NCBI RefSeq assembly: GCF_004342285.1
Contig: NZ_SMCV01000003.1
Coordinates: 124,001 to 188,000, forward strand
Length of the DNA: 64,000 nucleotides
DNA from: Klebsiella sp. BIGb0138
GTDB lineage: Bacteria > Pseudomonadota > Gammaproteobacteria > Enterobacterales > Enterobacteriaceae
Direction: 5' to 3'
In this document: piece after piece, positions 9,511 through 18,950 of the stretch
How the letters are laid out: every line of letters begins with the position of its first letter
Numbering within the stretch: position 1 is the stretch's first letter
Notes under the pieces: model-generated
Told to the model about the DNA's origin: nothing
The model's database searches: none
Seen by the model: only the letters and a program-made list of their open reading frames with translations
Program-made: the position numbers and the translations under genes

Positions 9511-10800
9511 ATGCAAATGCTCGCGAAATTACCAGCGCGTCGCTGGTGGTATTTAATGCCTATTATCTTTATTACCTATAGTCTGGCCTATCTCGACCGC
9601 GCGAATTATGGTTTTGCCGCCGCAGCGGGAATTGAAAGTGATTTAGGCATTACCAAAGGGACCGCATCGCTTATTGGCGCGTTATTCTTTCTGGGTTATT
9701 TCTTTTTCCAGGTTCCCGGTGCGATATATGCGGTAAAACGCAGCGTACGTAAAATGATTTTCTGCAGCCTGGTTTTATGGGGCTTTTGCGCGGCGGCGAC
9801 CGGGTTTGTCAGCAATATTCCGATGCTGATGGCGATTCGTTTTATTCTCGGGGTGGTGGAAGCGGCGGTGATGCCGGCGATGCTGATTTATATCAGCAAC
9901 TGGTTTACCAAAACCGAGCGTTCGCGGGCCAATACCTTCCTGATCCTTGGCAACCCGGTGACGGTATTGTGGATGTCCATCGTCTCCGGCTACCTGATCC
10001 AGGCCTGGGGCTGGCGTGAAATGTTTATCATTGAAGGTATTCCGGCGGTGCTGTGGGCGATCTGCTGGTGGATTCTGGTGCGGGACAAGCCGTCCGAGGT
10101 CTCATGGCTTAACGCGCAGGAGAAACAGACCCTGCAGCAGGCGATGGACAGCGAACAGAGCCATATCAAGCCGGTACGCAACTATGGCGAGGCGCTGCGT
10201 TCGCGCAATGTGGTCATGCTCTGCGCCGTCCATGCGCTGTGGAGCATCGGGGTGTACGGTTTCATGATGTGGATGCCTTCGATTCTGAAAAATGCGGCGC
10301 AGATGGATATCGTGGCGGTCGGCTGGCTGGCGGCGGTCCCGTATCTGGCGGCCATTTGCCTGATGCTGACGGTCTCCTGGCTGTCGGATAAGTTCCAGAA
10401 TCGTAAGCTGTTCATCTGGCCATTGCTGCTGATTGCCGCCATTGCCTTCTTCGGTTCCTGGATGATTGGCAACCAGTCCTTCTGGTTCTCTTATGCGCTG
10501 CTGGTGATCGCCGCCGCCTGCATGTATGCGCCGTACGGCCCGTTCTTTGCGTTAATTCCGGAGCTGCTGCCGCGCAACGTCTCCGGCGTGTCGATGGGGC
10601 TGATCAACAGCTTCGGCGCGCTCGGCGCGTTCCTCGGCGCCTGGCTGGTGGGCTATCTGAATGGCGTGATGGGCGGACCCGGCGTGTCCTATACCTTTAT
10701 GGCTATCGCTCTGCTGGCTTCGGTGGTGCTGATGTACCACGTACGCGCCAACGATGAACGCGCCTCTCCTCTAATCACAACAAAGAAGCTTGCGGGTTAA
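9511..10800 (+). CDS. MFS transporter, anion:cation symporter (ACS) family
   Basis: A 429-residue, 12-helix major facilitator. The ACS-type N-terminus (YSLAYLDRANYGFA) and the helix-4 region RFILGVVEAAVMPAMLIY are typical of transporters for sugar acids such as galactonate, glucarate or rhamnonate. A GAGGATGG ribosome site precedes the ATG. Placed between an IdnO-like reductase and a LacI regulator, it probably imports the hexonate handled by that enzyme. The substrate is inference. Confidence 0.85.
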   Translation: MQMLAKLPARRWWYLMPIIFITYSLAYLDRANYGFAAAAGIESDLGITKGTASLIGALFFLGYFFFQVPGAIYAVKRSVRKMIFCSLVLWGFCAAATGFVSNIPMLMAIRFILGVVEAAVMPAMLIYISNWFTKTERSRANTFLILGNPVTVLWMSIVSGYLIQAWGWREMFIIEGIPAVLWAICWWILVRDKPSEVSWLNAQEKQTLQQAMDSEQSHIKPVRNYGEALRSRNVVMLCAVHALWSIGVYGFMMWMPSILKNAAQMDIVAVGWLAAVPYLAAICLMLTVSWLSDKFQNRKLFIWPLLLIAAIAFFGSWMIGNQSFWFSYALLVIAAACMYAPYGPFFALIPELLPRNVSGVSMGLINSFGALGAFLGAWLVGYLNGVMGGPGVSYTFMAIALLASVVLMYHVRANDERASPLITTKKLAG

Positions 10801-10823
10801 CAGAAACGAAGCTGCTGTGTTAA

Positions 10824-10863
10824 GGTTCTCTGCGAGCATATGCGTCGTTTGCCGTAGAGAACC
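10824..10863 (+). promoter_or_regulatory. Hairpin covering the ribosome site of the LacI-type gene
   Basis: GGTTCTCTGCG (10824-10834) pairs with CGTAGAGAACC (10853-10863) at 10 of 11 positions. The second arm contains the AGAGA ribosome site and ends two bases before the ATG at 10866. If formed in mRNA, the stem would limit translation of the regulator. Alternatively the same palindrome could be an operator in DNA. Confidence 0.45.
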
Positions 10864-10865
10864 CG

Positions 10866-11858
10866 ATGAAAAACAACCGGATGACATTACAGGATATCGC
10901 GAACCTGGCCGGGCTGAATAAAATGACGGTCAGCCGTTATTTACGCGACCCGAGCCAGGTATCGCAGCGCAGCCGTGAGCTGATTGCTAAGGTCATGGAA
11001 GAGAACAACTATATCCCTAACCGGGCGCCGGAAATTTTGCTCAACGCGCGCAGTAAAACGATAGGCGTGCTGATCCCCTCCTTCCGTAATCAGATTTTCG
11101 CCGACGTGCTCGCCGGGATTGAGTCCGTCACCTCCGCGCATCAGTATCAGACCCTGATTGCCAACTACGGCTACGATCCGCAGCGTGAAGAGCGCGAAGT
11201 GCTCAATTTACTCTCGTATAATATCGACGGACTGATCCTGACCGGCAAACAGCACAGTGAGCGCATGATCCAGTACGTGCGCGCCAGCGGTATTCCGGTG
11301 GCTGAACTGATGGACTTTGGCGGTGAGCCGCTCGATATTCAGGTGGGGTTTGATAATGAGAAAGCCGCCTGGGATATGAGCCATGCGTTTCTGGAAAGCG
11401 GCAAGCGGCATATCGCTTTTTTTGGTTCGATGGACGATCCCCGCGATTTGAGCCGTTTTCGCGGTACCGAACGCGCCGTCGCGGCCTATGGCCTGAAAGC
11501 CTATCATATGACGCCGCGCACCATCTCCTCGGTCGCGCTTGGCCGCCAGATGTTCCTGCAGATGCAGCAGTCGCATCCGGAGATTGACGCTATTTTTTGC
11601 ACCAATGACGATCTTGCGGTCGGCGTGCTGCTGGAGTGCCAGGCCCAGGGAAAATCGGTACCGCAGGAGATCGCCATTGCCGGTTTCCACGGGCTGGAAA
11701 TCGGTCGCGCGCGTCTGCAGAAAATCGCCAGCGTCATTACCCCGCGTTATGACATCGGCAAAACGGCAAGTGAAATAATCATTGCTCGTCTGGCCGGTAA
11801 AGACGCGCCAGACAGCGTGAATTTGGCCTATCAGATATATTATGGTGATACGCTATAG
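10866..11858 (+). CDS. LacI-family regulator of the GntR/IdnR group
   Basis: A 330-residue regulator. The N-terminal helix-turn-helix is LQDIANLAGLNKMTVSRYL (residues about 8-26), followed by the hinge region and a periplasmic-binding-protein-like sensor domain beginning at SKTIGVLIPS. The pattern of the DNA-binding helix and the sequence around it resemble GntR and IdnR, the gluconate and idonate regulators. It is the third gene of the SDR-MFS-LacI set and most likely controls that set through the sites at 8593-8624, with a 5-keto or aldonic acid as inducer (inference). Confidence 0.88.
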   Translation: MKNNRMTLQDIANLAGLNKMTVSRYLRDPSQVSQRSRELIAKVMEENNYIPNRAPEILLNARSKTIGVLIPSFRNQIFADVLAGIESVTSAHQYQTLIANYGYDPQREEREVLNLLSYNIDGLILTGKQHSERMIQYVRASGIPVAELMDFGGEPLDIQVGFDNEKAAWDMSHAFLESGKRHIAFFGSMDDPRDLSRFRGTERAVAAYGLKAYHMTPRTISSVALGRQMFLQMQQSHPEIDAIFCTNDDLAVGVLLECQAQGKSVPQEIAIAGFHGLEIGRARLQKIASVITPRYDIGKTASEIIIARLAGKDAPDSVNLAYQIYYGDTL

Positions 11859-11877
11859 TTATTACCCGAATAGCAAT

Positions 11878-12000
11878 ATGCCTTTTTATTATTATCTATT
11901 GAATTTAGTTATGACCAGTATTGTTCTGGTGCTGAGTTTATTCCTCGGGCGTGCGCAGAATGAGCAAAACGTTTCGCTTATTATATTCCGGGATGAATAA
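11878..12000 (+). CDS. Possible 40-residue single-helix membrane protein
   Basis: A short open frame, ATG at 11878 to TAA at 12000, that I do not recognise with certainty. It encodes an aromatic start (MPFYYY), a hydrophobic run of about 20 residues (roughly 7-24, LLNLVMTSIVLVLSLFLG), and a polar tail ending IIFRDE. This layout resembles tiny single-span membrane proteins common in Klebsiella. No clear ribosome site is seen before the ATG. It lies in the 228-base AT-rich gap between the LacI gene and iraP, so chance cannot be excluded. Confidence 0.4.
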   Translation: MPFYYYLLNLVMTSIVLVLSLFLGRAQNEQNVSLIIFRDE

Positions 12001-12086
12001 TCATTTTTAAAAAATAATACTGGTATCCGACGGCGGATGTATGACATAACTAGCAAATAATGGAACCCGCATAAGGATAACGTGCT

Positions 12087-12347
12087 ATGAAGAATCTGAT
12101 TGCCGAACTACTGGTCAACCTTGCGCAAAAGGAAGAGGAAGCAAAGGAATTGACGGTGCAGGTTGAGGCGCTGGAGGTAGTCGTGACGGCGCTGCTGCGT
12201 CATATGGCGCAGGACGCGCAGCAGGCGCTAATTAACGATATTGAGCACGCGATTGAACAGGCCAGCCCTGGCCCGCTGGTAGACGATCGTGACGCCCAGC
12301 TGTTACAGCAATATATAAAAAAGCTGTTGCGGCATCCGCGTAGTTAG
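12087..12347 (+). CDS. iraP: Anti-adaptor protein IraP
   Basis: An 86-residue protein that binds the adaptor RssB and so protects the stress sigma factor RpoS from ClpXP, mainly in phosphate starvation. The N-terminus MKNLIAELL followed by a charged, heptad-like stretch ([18 protein letters not shown]) and the C-terminal KKLLRHPR match E. coli IraP. Position beside phoA is the conserved one. AAGGATAACG precedes the ATG. The middle (residues 55-72) differs most from E. coli. Confidence 0.93.
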   Translation: MKNLIAELLVNLAQKEEEAKELTVQVEALEVVVTALLRHMAQDAQQALINDIEHAIEQASPGPLVDDRDAQLLQQYIKKLLRHPRS

Positions 12348-12369
12348 TTCTTGTGACAGGACATGGATG

Positions 12370-12387
12370 CTGTCATTTTACTGTCAT
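12370..12387 (+). promoter_or_regulatory. Pho box of phoA
   Basis: Two exact CTGTCAT half-sites, at 12370-12376 and 12381-12387, stand 11 bases apart with a TTTA spacer. This is the PhoB-binding arrangement, placed about 63 bases before the phoA GTG start. PhoB is encoded in this window at 25459. Confidence 0.85.
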
Positions 12388-12449
12388 CTCACTTTTATAA
12401 AGTCTCCTTCGTTTTGTTTTTTAAGTATTTTTACATGGAGACGACAAAA

Positions 12450-13865
12450 GTGAAATTAAGCGCCCTGTTTATTGCCCTGATACCTCTGCTGGGTTCCCCG
12501 GCTATTCATGCCGAAACCACCGCCGCTCCGGTTCTGGAGAATCGTGCCGCTCAGGGCGATATCACCGCCCCCGGTGGCGCGCGTCGGTTAAGCGGCGACC
12601 AGACCGCCGCGCTCCAGGCCTCGTTAATCAACAAACCGGCGAAGAATATTATTTTGCTGATTGGCGACGGAATGGGCGATTCAGAAATTACGGCTGCGCG
12701 CAATTATGCTGAAGGCGCGGGCGGTTTCTTTAAAGGCATTGATGCGCTGCCGCTGACCGGCCAGTACACCCATTATTCTCTGGATAAGAAAACCGGCAAA
12801 CCGGATTATGTGACCGACTCCGCCGCGTCCGCTACCGCCTGGACCACCGGTGTGAAAAGCTATAATGGCGCGCTGGGCGTCGATATCCACGAAAAAGATC
12901 ATCAGACCATCCTTGAACTGGCGAAGGCGGCGGGCTTTGCCACCGGCAACGTCTCCACGGCGGAGCTGCAGGATGCCACGCCAGCGGCGCTGGTGGCGCA
13001 CGTCACCTCACGTAAATGCTATGGCCCGAGCGTAACCAGCGAAAAATGCCCGGACAATGCGCTGGAAAAAGGCGGTAAGGGCTCCATTACCGAACAGCTG
13101 CTGAATGCCCGCGCGGACGTGACCTTAGGCGGCGGCGCGAAAACCTTCGCCGAAACCGCCACCGCCGGCGAATGGCAGGGAAAAACCCTGCACGATCAGG
13201 CCATCGCTCGCGGCTATCAGATTGTGACCGATGCCAGCTCGCTGGCGGCAATCGACGAAGCTAACCAGAACAAGCCGCTGCTGGGCCTGTTCTCTGACGG
13301 TAATATGCCGGTTCGCTGGGAAGGGCCGAAAGCCTCTTACCACGGTAACATCGATAAACCTGCGGTTACCTGCACGCCGAATAGCAAACGCGACGCCTCC
13401 GTTCCGACGCTGGCACAGATGACCGAGAAAGCGATTAACCTGCTGAGCCGCAACGAGAAGGGTTTCTTCCTGCAGGTTGAAGGGGCTTCTATCGACAAAC
13501 AGGACCATGCGGCAAATCCCTGCGGTCAGATTGGTGAGACCGTCGATCTTGATGAAGCGGTACAAAAAGCGCTGGAGTTTGCCAAAAAAGAGGGCAATAC
13601 GCTGGTGGTGGTCACCGCTGACCATGCGCACTCCAGCCAGATTATCCCCGCCGAGACCAAAGCGCCGGGTCTGACTCAGGCGCTGACCACCAAAGACGGT
13701 TCCGTGATGGTTATCAGCTACGGCAACTCGGAAGAAGAGTCGATGGAGCACACCGGCACGCAGCTGCGCATCGCCGCCTACGGTCCGCATGCCGCTAACG
13801 TGGTGGGATTAACCGATCAGACCGATCTGTTCTACACCATGAAAGCCGCTCTGGGCCTGAAATAA
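12450..13865 (+). CDS. phoA: Alkaline phosphatase
   Basis: A periplasmic, zinc- and magnesium-dependent phosphomonoesterase that releases phosphate from organic esters when phosphate is scarce. Starting at GTG 12450 gives 471 residues, the E. coli length, with a signal peptide ending at IHAE. An upstream ATG at 12435 (METTKVKL) would only add a charged extension, and GGAG lies 9-12 bases before the GTG. Metal site IGDGMGDSE, nucleophile region [13 protein letters not shown], and the late TADHAHSSQ and [13 protein letters not shown] motifs are present. Four cysteines in two pairs allow the known disulfides. It is controlled by the Pho box upstream. Confidence 0.97.
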   Translation: MKLSALFIALIPLLGSPAIHAETTAAPVLENRAAQGDITAPGGARRLSGDQTAALQASLINKPAKNIILLIGDGMGDSEITAARNYAEGAGGFFKGIDALPLTGQYTHYSLDKKTGKPDYVTDSAASATAWTTGVKSYNGALGVDIHEKDHQTILELAKAAGFATGNVSTAELQDATPAALVAHVTSRKCYGPSVTSEKCPDNALEKGGKGSITEQLLNARADVTLGGGAKTFAETATAGEWQGKTLHDQAIARGYQIVTDASSLAAIDEANQNKPLLGLFSDGNMPVRWEGPKASYHGNIDKPAVTCTPNSKRDASVPTLAQMTEKAINLLSRNEKGFFLQVEGASIDKQDHAANPCGQIGETVDLDEAVQKALEFAKKEGNTLVVVTADHAHSSQIIPAETKAPGLTQALTTKDGSVMVISYGNSEEESMEHTGTQLRIAAYGPHAANVVGLTDQTDLFYTMKAALGLK

Positions 13866-13871
13866 GCCAAC

Positions 13872-13908
13872 GCCGGCGGTGAATTATCGCCGCCGGCTGG
13901 TTTTTTTC
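13872..13908 (+). terminator. Rho-independent terminator after phoA
   Basis: GCCGGCGG (13872-13879) pairs with CCGCCGGC (13890-13897) and is followed by TGG and seven T residues. It lies between phoA and psiF, so psiF is expected to rely on partial read-through or its own promoter. Confidence 0.75.
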
Positions 13909-13956
13909 CCATCAGCGACCAGACTTACAGAGATCGACTTACAGAAGGGTGGTGCG

Positions 13957-14277
13957 ATGAAAATAACATTACTGGTATCCCTACTTTTTGGCGTGATCTT
14001 TGTGACTGCGGTGAGCGCCGCGGAAAAAACGCCCACTCCTCAGCAGCAAAAAATGACGATCTGTAACAAAGAGGCCTCGTCGAAGTCGCTGAAAGGGGAC
14101 GAGCGTAAAACGTTTATGAGCCAGTGTCTGAAGAAAGATGCACCGGCGCAGGAGGGGAAGGGGCTGACGCCGCAGCAGCAAAAAATGCGCGAATGTAATG
14201 GTCAGGCAACCCAGCAGTCCCTGAAAGGGGACGATCGTCAGAAATTTATGAGCGCCTGCCTGAAAAAACAGGTGTAG
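13957..14277 (+). CDS. psiF: Phosphate starvation-inducible protein PsiF
   Basis: A 106-residue exported protein of unknown biochemical role. It has a signal peptide (to about VSAAE) followed by two tandem copies of a roughly 38-residue unit, each with TPQQQKM, a CN pair, SLKGD and FMS.CLKK. Each copy carries two cysteines that could pair. The frame is open to 13879, but the start MKITLLVSL at 13957 has the signal peptide and AGAAGGGTGG upstream. It follows phoA, as in E. coli. The diguanylate cyclase gene dgcC (adrA), next in E. coli, is absent. Confidence 0.93.
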   Translation: MKITLLVSLLFGVIFVTAVSAAEKTPTPQQQKMTICNKEASSKSLKGDERKTFMSQCLKKDAPAQEGKGLTPQQQKMRECNGQATQQSLKGDDRQKFMSACLKKQV

Positions 14278-14293
14278 CGAAAAGTGTAATGAG

Positions 14294-14329
14294 CACGGGT
14301 GAGCTCTGCCTCACCCGTGGTTTATTTTC
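14294..14329. terminator. Terminator between psiF and proC
   Basis: CACGGGTGAG (14294-14303) and CTCACCCGTG (14310-14319) form a perfect 10-bp stem with a 6-base loop, followed by GTTTATTTT. It ends psiF on the plus strand and may also serve proC on the minus strand. Confidence 0.8.
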
Positions 14330-14333
14330 AGGA

Positions 14334-15143
14334 TCAGGCGCGACTAAGCTTCTCTGATTTTTCCATGCACTTCACCATCGCTTCGATGACCGCAGAACGG
14401 AAGCCTTTCTCTTCCAGCACCCGCACCGCTTCGATAGTGGTTCCGCCCGGCGAGCAGACCATATCTTTCAGCGTACCCGGATGCTCGCCGCTTTCGAGAA
14501 CCATTTTCGCCGATCCCATCACCGCCTGAGCGGCAAATTTGTAGGCCTGGGCGCGCGGCATTCCGCCGAGCACCGCGGCATCGGCCATCGCCTCAATAAA
14601 CATAAACACATAGGCTGGCGCGGAGCCGCTGACGCCCACCACCGGATGGATCATCGGCTCAGAGATAATCTCCGCCTGGCCGAAACAGCGGAAAATCGTC
14701 AGCGCTTCGGCGATTTCCTCGCTGGTGACCAGCGCGTTAGGCGTAACGGAGGTCATGCCGGCGTTGACCAGCGACGGCGTGTTCGGCATGGCGCGCACGA
14801 TCTTGCGATCGTGGCCCAGCGCGCGCGCCAGCTGATCGAGAGTGACGCCGGCGGCGATAGAGATCACCAGCGAGTCTTTATTCAGGCTGGAAGCGATTTC
14901 GCTCAGCACTTTCACCATGATGCCCGGCTTCACCGCGCCGAAGACAATGTCCGCGACCTGGGCGACTTCCTGCGCGCTCTGCGCCGCATTGATGCCGTAC
15001 TGGTTATGCAGGGCAGCGACCTTGTCCGGGGACGGGGTATAGACCCAAATTTGACCCGGCTGTACCTGTCCGCTGGCGATCAGCCCGCCCAGAATGGCCT
15101 TACCCATATTGCCGCAGCCGATAAAGCCAATTTTCTTCTCCAT
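14334..15143 (-). CDS. proC: Pyrroline-5-carboxylate reductase
   Basis: Catalyses the last step of proline synthesis, the NAD(P)H-dependent reduction of pyrroline-5-carboxylate. The Rossmann motif [17 protein letters not shown] is at the N-terminus, followed by [14 protein letters not shown] and the C-terminal signature [13 protein letters not shown]. Two Met codons are adjacent; the second (15143) gives the family start MEKKIGFIG and 269 residues. It is divergent from yaiI. Confidence 0.97.
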   Translation of the reverse strand: MEKKIGFIGCGNMGKAILGGLIASGQVQPGQIWVYTPSPDKVAALHNQYGINAAQSAQEVAQVADIVFGAVKPGIMVKVLSEIASSLNKDSLVISIAAGVTLDQLARALGHDRKIVRAMPNTPSLVNAGMTSVTPNALVTSEEIAEALTIFRCFGQAEIISEPMIHPVVGVSGSAPAYVFMFIEAMADAAVLGGMPRAQAYKFAAQAVMGSAKMVLESGEHPGTLKDMVCSPGGTTIEAVRVLEEKGFRSAVIEAMVKCMEKSEKLSRA

Positions 15144-15258
15144 CACCGTTCCCCTTTGCTTATTTTGTCGTGAGTTGTCTAGCTTATCACTCTGGCGCTT
15201 TCATGGGGGACAAAAGCAGGTGACAATGATGACTCCCTTTTCGTCGACAGGAGCCGGA

Positions 15259-15717
15259 ATGGCTATTTGGGTAGATGCGGACGCGTGTCCGAACGTCATT
15301 AAAGAGATTTTGTTCCGTGCCGCGGAGCGCACGCAAACGTCGCTGACGCTGGTCGCCAACCAGCCGCTGCGGGTGCCGCCGTCACGGGTTATCCGCACGC
15401 TGCGCGTGCCGCAGGGTTTTGATGTCGCTGATAATGAAATTGTTCGCCTGTGCGAACCGGGCGATCTGGTGATCACCGCCGATATCCCGCTGGCGGCGGA
15501 GGTGCTGGCCAAAGGCGGCGCAGCCTTGAACCCCCGCGGCGAGCGCTACAGTGACGCCACTATTCGCGAGCGGCTGACGATGCGTGATTTTATGGAGACC
15601 ATGCGCGCCAGCGGCGTGCAGACCGGCGGCCCGGATAGTTTATCGCAGCGCGACCGGCAACAGTTCGCCGCCGCGCTGGAGAAGTGGCTGTTGGAGACGA
15701 CGCGCCAGCAGGGTTAA
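15259..15717 (+). CDS. yaiI: UPF0178 protein YaiI
   Basis: A 152-residue cytosolic protein of the UPF0178 family (NYN/PIN-like nuclease fold). It has the conserved acidic start WVDADACPN, the middle [11 protein letters not shown] and NPRGERYS. Activity is unproven. The open frame starts at 15094, inside the proC promoter, but the ATG at 15259 has CAGGAGCC in front and matches the family N-terminus. Its last 4 bases overlap the convergent DUF2076 gene. Confidence 0.92.
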   Translation: MAIWVDADACPNVIKEILFRAAERTQTSLTLVANQPLRVPPSRVIRTLRVPQGFDVADNEIVRLCEPGDLVITADIPLAAEVLAKGGAALNPRGERYSDATIRERLTMRDFMETMRASGVQTGGPDSLSQRDRQQFAAALEKWLLETTRQQG

Positions 15718-16415
15718 ACCCAGCTATCGTCATCGCCGCTGAAATAGTCATCAGCGCCAAAACCGGCGTCGAAGTCGGAATTCAGGGTGTTATTATCCGC
15801 GAAGAACGGGTTATCTTCCTGACGGAACGGAGCGTCGGCAGCGCTGGCATCCGGGGTCTGGCTGAGATCGGCCTGCGGCTGCTCTTCGATAATATTGACG
15901 ATTTCCTGCGGATGCGAGCCGCTGAACATATGGGTCAGCATATTGCCCAGCACCACGCCGCCGGCCACGCCTGCTGCCGTTTGTAGCGCGCCGGCCATAA
16001 AGCCGCCGCCGCTACGCGCCGCCTGCGGGGCGTAGTTTTGCTGCTGTACGGGCGGAGCATACTGCGGCTGTGCATTCGCCTGCGGGCGAGCGTACTGCTC
16101 TGCCCCTGGAATAGGGTCAGAGACGCGGGACTGGCCGCCGCCAAACAGGCCGGAAAGGAACCCGCCGCTGCTCGGTTTTGCCGCCTGCAGCTGCGTCACC
16201 TGGCTTTCCAGCGCCTGGATACGATCGTTTAGCTGCTTGATCGCCGCCTCCTGAATCAGGATCGTTTGCGCCATATAGTAAGGGGCCGCGGGCTGCTCTT
16301 TGATATGTTGCGCAATCCGCTCCTCAGCGCTGGCATCGCGCGAAGCGCTCTGCGTCCCGGCTTCTTTCAGCCGGGAAAACAGTCCATCAATAAGGCGTTG
16401 TTCTTCAGATTGCAT
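15714..16415 (-). CDS. DUF2076 domain-containing protein
   Basis: A 233-residue protein. It starts with a polar helix ([16 protein letters not shown]), has a coiled-coil-like segment around residues 55-80 ([15 protein letters not shown]), a Gly/Gln/Pro-rich linker, a Gly/Ala-rich hydrophobic stretch ([10 protein letters not shown]) and a strongly acidic C-terminus (FSGDDDSWV). This layout is that of DUF2076, described as a periplasmic ligand-binding sensor-type protein; the function is not settled. The start is placed at 16415 because AGAGGAATG precedes it. The upstream frame to 16442 is unlikely to be translated. Confidence 0.8.
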   Translation of the reverse strand: MQSEEQRLIDGLFSRLKEAGTQSASRDASAEERIAQHIKEQPAAPYYMAQTILIQEAAIKQLNDRIQALESQVTQLQAAKPSSGGFLSGLFGGGQSRVSDPIPGAEQYARPQANAQPQYAPPVQQQNYAPQAARSGGGFMAGALQTAAGVAGGVVLGNMLTHMFSGSHPQEIVNIIEEQPQADLSQTPDASAADAPFRQEDNPFFADNNTLNSDFDAGFGADDYFSGDDDSWV

Positions 16416-16581
16416 GGTACATTCCTCTGTCACATAGGTCATTTAGCGTCAGAGTGCGTCCGAATGGCCCGGTTTGTAAATATGTTGTCGCGTAAAGCTA
16501 TACCTAAATGTGTTACCGTTTACGCCAGCCAATGATTGAAAAATAACCCGCGGAAATAAGTAAATCTGGCATAACACTTGA

Positions 16582-16599
16582 TGCAATGATAAGTTTACA
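16582..16599 (+). promoter_or_regulatory. Candidate TYR box 1 upstream of aroL
   Basis: TGCAAT-GATAAG-TTTACA fits the TyrR consensus TGTAAA-N6-TTTACA with two mismatches in the left half. It is 152 bases before the aroL start, inside a 335-base region (16416-16750) that holds no gene. Confidence 0.55.
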
Positions 16600-16646
16600 C
16601 GAAAAATCCTTTTGCTCTCTGTGGTGGAATGGGGTTTTTAGATTAA

Positions 16647-16664
16647 TGTAACGTTTATTTTACG
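16647..16664 (+). promoter_or_regulatory. Candidate TYR box 2 upstream of aroL
   Basis: TGTAAC-GTTTAT-TTTACG matches the TyrR consensus in both halves with one mismatch each. It lies 65 bases downstream of the first box. In E. coli aroL is repressed by TyrR with tyrosine, with a TrpR contribution. Confidence 0.6.
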
Positions 16665-16750
16665 GTTATTGTGCAACGTTTTTGCAGGTATCATTGCTTA
16701 CTTTTCGTATTCATTTTCCCGCGACATGCGGAACCAGGGGGTCTTAGGTA

Positions 16751-17308
16751 ATGACATTGCCAATCTTTCTCATCGGGCCACGCGGCTGTGGTAAAACGAC
16801 GGTCGGCCATGCACTGGCGCGGGCGCGTAATTACCAGTTTACCGATACCGATCACGCTCTGCAGGAGCGTGAACAGCGTACGGTCGCGACGATTGTCCAA
16901 CAGGAAGGTTGGGATCGTTTTCGTGAACTGGAATCAGAGGCGCTGAAAGCCGCCACGCAGCCGGGCACGGTCGTTGCGACCGGCGGCGGCATTATTCTGG
17001 CTGAAGGCAACCGGCAGTTCATGCGGGAAAATGGCGTGGTTATTTACCTCCAGGCCTCGGTTTCGGCGCTGATCGTTCGCCTTGAAGCCTACCCTAAAAC
17101 AGAGCAACGCCCGACGCTGACCGGCAAACCGGTCCGTGATGAAGTCGGCGAGGTGCTGGCGCAAAGGGAAGCGCTGTATCGGGCCACGGCGCATCATATT
17201 ATCGATGCGACGGCGACGCCGGATGAGGTCGTCAGGCAAATTATGGCGACGTTGCCGGGTGTCTCAGCCCCGCAAGAGGCTCAATGCGTCGAGGCGGCAC
17301 GCGAGTAG
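16751..17308 (+). CDS. aroL: Shikimate kinase II
   Basis: Phosphorylates shikimate at the 3-hydroxyl with ATP in aromatic amino acid synthesis. The P-loop GPRGCGKTT is at residues about 9-17, the shikimate-binding DTDH near 35, and TGGGI near 79. At 185 residues it is slightly longer than E. coli AroL (174), with an extended C-terminus. It heads the aroL-yaiA-aroM run and has TyrR-type boxes upstream. Confidence 0.96.
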   Translation: MTLPIFLIGPRGCGKTTVGHALARARNYQFTDTDHALQEREQRTVATIVQQEGWDRFRELESEALKAATQPGTVVATGGGIILAEGNRQFMRENGVVIYLQASVSALIVRLEAYPKTEQRPTLTGKPVRDEVGEVLAQREALYRATAHHIIDATATPDEVVRQIMATLPGVSAPQEAQCVEAARE

Positions 17309-17404
17309 AGGGATGCCTCGCCCGGCGAGTTAAGACTTTACTGACGGTAAACGGCGTAGAGGCCCCTATACTTAATAGCTCTGATGGTCGAAGAAGGAAG
17401 AGCT

Positions 17405-17596
17405 ATGCCAACCCAACCGCCATATCCGAGAGAAGCGCGTGTCGTTGCCGTTGAGAAAGGTACCCGGGGCCAGGGGGAGACCTGGTATCAGCTGCGTGCC
17501 GATTTCCCGACCCCCGATTCACTGATCAGCGAACACCCAACTGAGCAGGAAGCGCTGGATGCCAAACGGCGCTATGAAGACCCCGATAAATCATAA
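17405..17596 (+). CDS. yaiA: YaiA protein
   Basis: A 63-residue soluble protein with the conserved start [11 protein letters not shown], a central WYQLRAD, and the end RYEDPDKS. Its function is unknown. In E. coli it is cotranscribed with aroL. The frame opens at 17384, but the ATG at 17405 follows GAAGGAAGAG and gives the family length. It lies 96 bases behind aroL. Confidence 0.9.
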   Translation: MPTQPPYPREARVVAVEKGTRGQGETWYQLRADFPTPDSLISEHPTEQEALDAKRRYEDPDKS

Positions 17597-17847
17597 TCCC
17601 TCGCGCCCGGAATTCTTTTGCACAGCGGAATACCGGGCCTTCATCACATTTTCAATTCATCACCCATACTAATGAATACCTAAGGTACGGATTTTTCAGG
17701 CACCCACCTGAGGTCGCTTCAATCTTTACATTCAACGGCGGCGCGAAGCTGCTACGCTTCTGGTCGGTTGATTTTTAGTCAACAGGGGGGCGGATGTTGT
17801 GTGTAGTAAGCCTGTGCTGAAGCAGTGGTAGTGAAAAGGTACGTGAT
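17597..17847 (+). other. Intergenic region before aroM
   Basis: These 251 bases contain no gene I can support. Two small hairpins are visible: GAAGC/GCTTC near 17747-17762 and GTTGA/TCAAC near 17767-17783. They could be parts of a leader for aroM. A hairpin CCCGG/CCGGG near 17607-17638 may end the aroL-yaiA transcript. Confidence 0.35.
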
Positions 17848-18525
17848 ATGAGTACAACGATGGCAATTTTAAGCGTTGGCGTGGTACCGGTGGCCGAAGT
17901 TCTGCCGCTTTTAACCGAACATATCAGGGAAGAACAGATCACCCATATTAGCCTGTTAGGCGAAATGACGCGTGAAGATGTGATGCAAGATTATGCCGTT
18001 GATTCCGGCGACGAAAGCCTGCTGACGTTATTAAATGATAACCAGCCGGCAGAGGTCTCGCGGCAGAAGGTCGAGCGCGATTTAAAGCATGTTATCGCGA
18101 TGCTCGACAGGCAAGAATATGACGTCATCCTGCTGCTGAATTTCGACATGCTCAGTGGCCTGACGGCGCACAATGCCATATTACTGGAACCGCAGCGGAT
18201 TATTCCGCCTCTGGTGGCGTCGATTGTTGATGGTCATCAGGTGGGGGTGATTGTTCCCGTCGAGGAAGTGCTGCCCATGCAGCGGCAAAAATGGCTGTCC
18301 TTAGAAAACGCACCGTACTATGCGTTAGCCAACCCGAGCAGCGGCAGCGATAGCGATTTATTGAGCGCCGGGCGTGAACTGCTGGAGCAGGGGGCCGATG
18401 TGCTGGTGCTGGATTGTCTGGGCTACCATCAGCATCACCGGGACGTATTGCAAAAAGCGTTGGATGTGCCGGTTCTGTTGTCAAACGTGCTGGTTTCGCG
18501 ACTGGCCGCAGAACTATTAGTTTAA
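17848..18525 (+). CDS. aroM: AroM family protein
   Basis: A 225-residue soluble protein belonging to the AroM/Asp-Glu racemase-like group. It has a conserved N-terminus ([16 protein letters not shown]) and a late [16 protein letters not shown]. In E. coli it is TyrR-controlled with aroL, yet no aromatic-pathway reaction is known. Here a 251-base gap separates it from yaiA, so it may have its own promoter or a long leader. Confidence 0.9.
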   Translation: MSTTMAILSVGVVPVAEVLPLLTEHIREEQITHISLLGEMTREDVMQDYAVDSGDESLLTLLNDNQPAEVSRQKVERDLKHVIAMLDRQEYDVILLLNFDMLSGLTAHNAILLEPQRIIPPLVASIVDGHQVGVIVPVEEVLPMQRQKWLSLENAPYYALANPSSGSDSDLLSAGRELLEQGADVLVLDCLGYHQHHRDVLQKALDVPVLLSNVLVSRLAAELLV

Positions 18526-18543
18526 CATGGCGTAATCGAGTAA

Positions 18544-18897
<354 letters not shown>

Positions 18898-18950
18898 TCA
18901 GCAGCCTTCCTGCCGCGGCGGGAAGGCATGCCTATTATCGTCACCCGATC

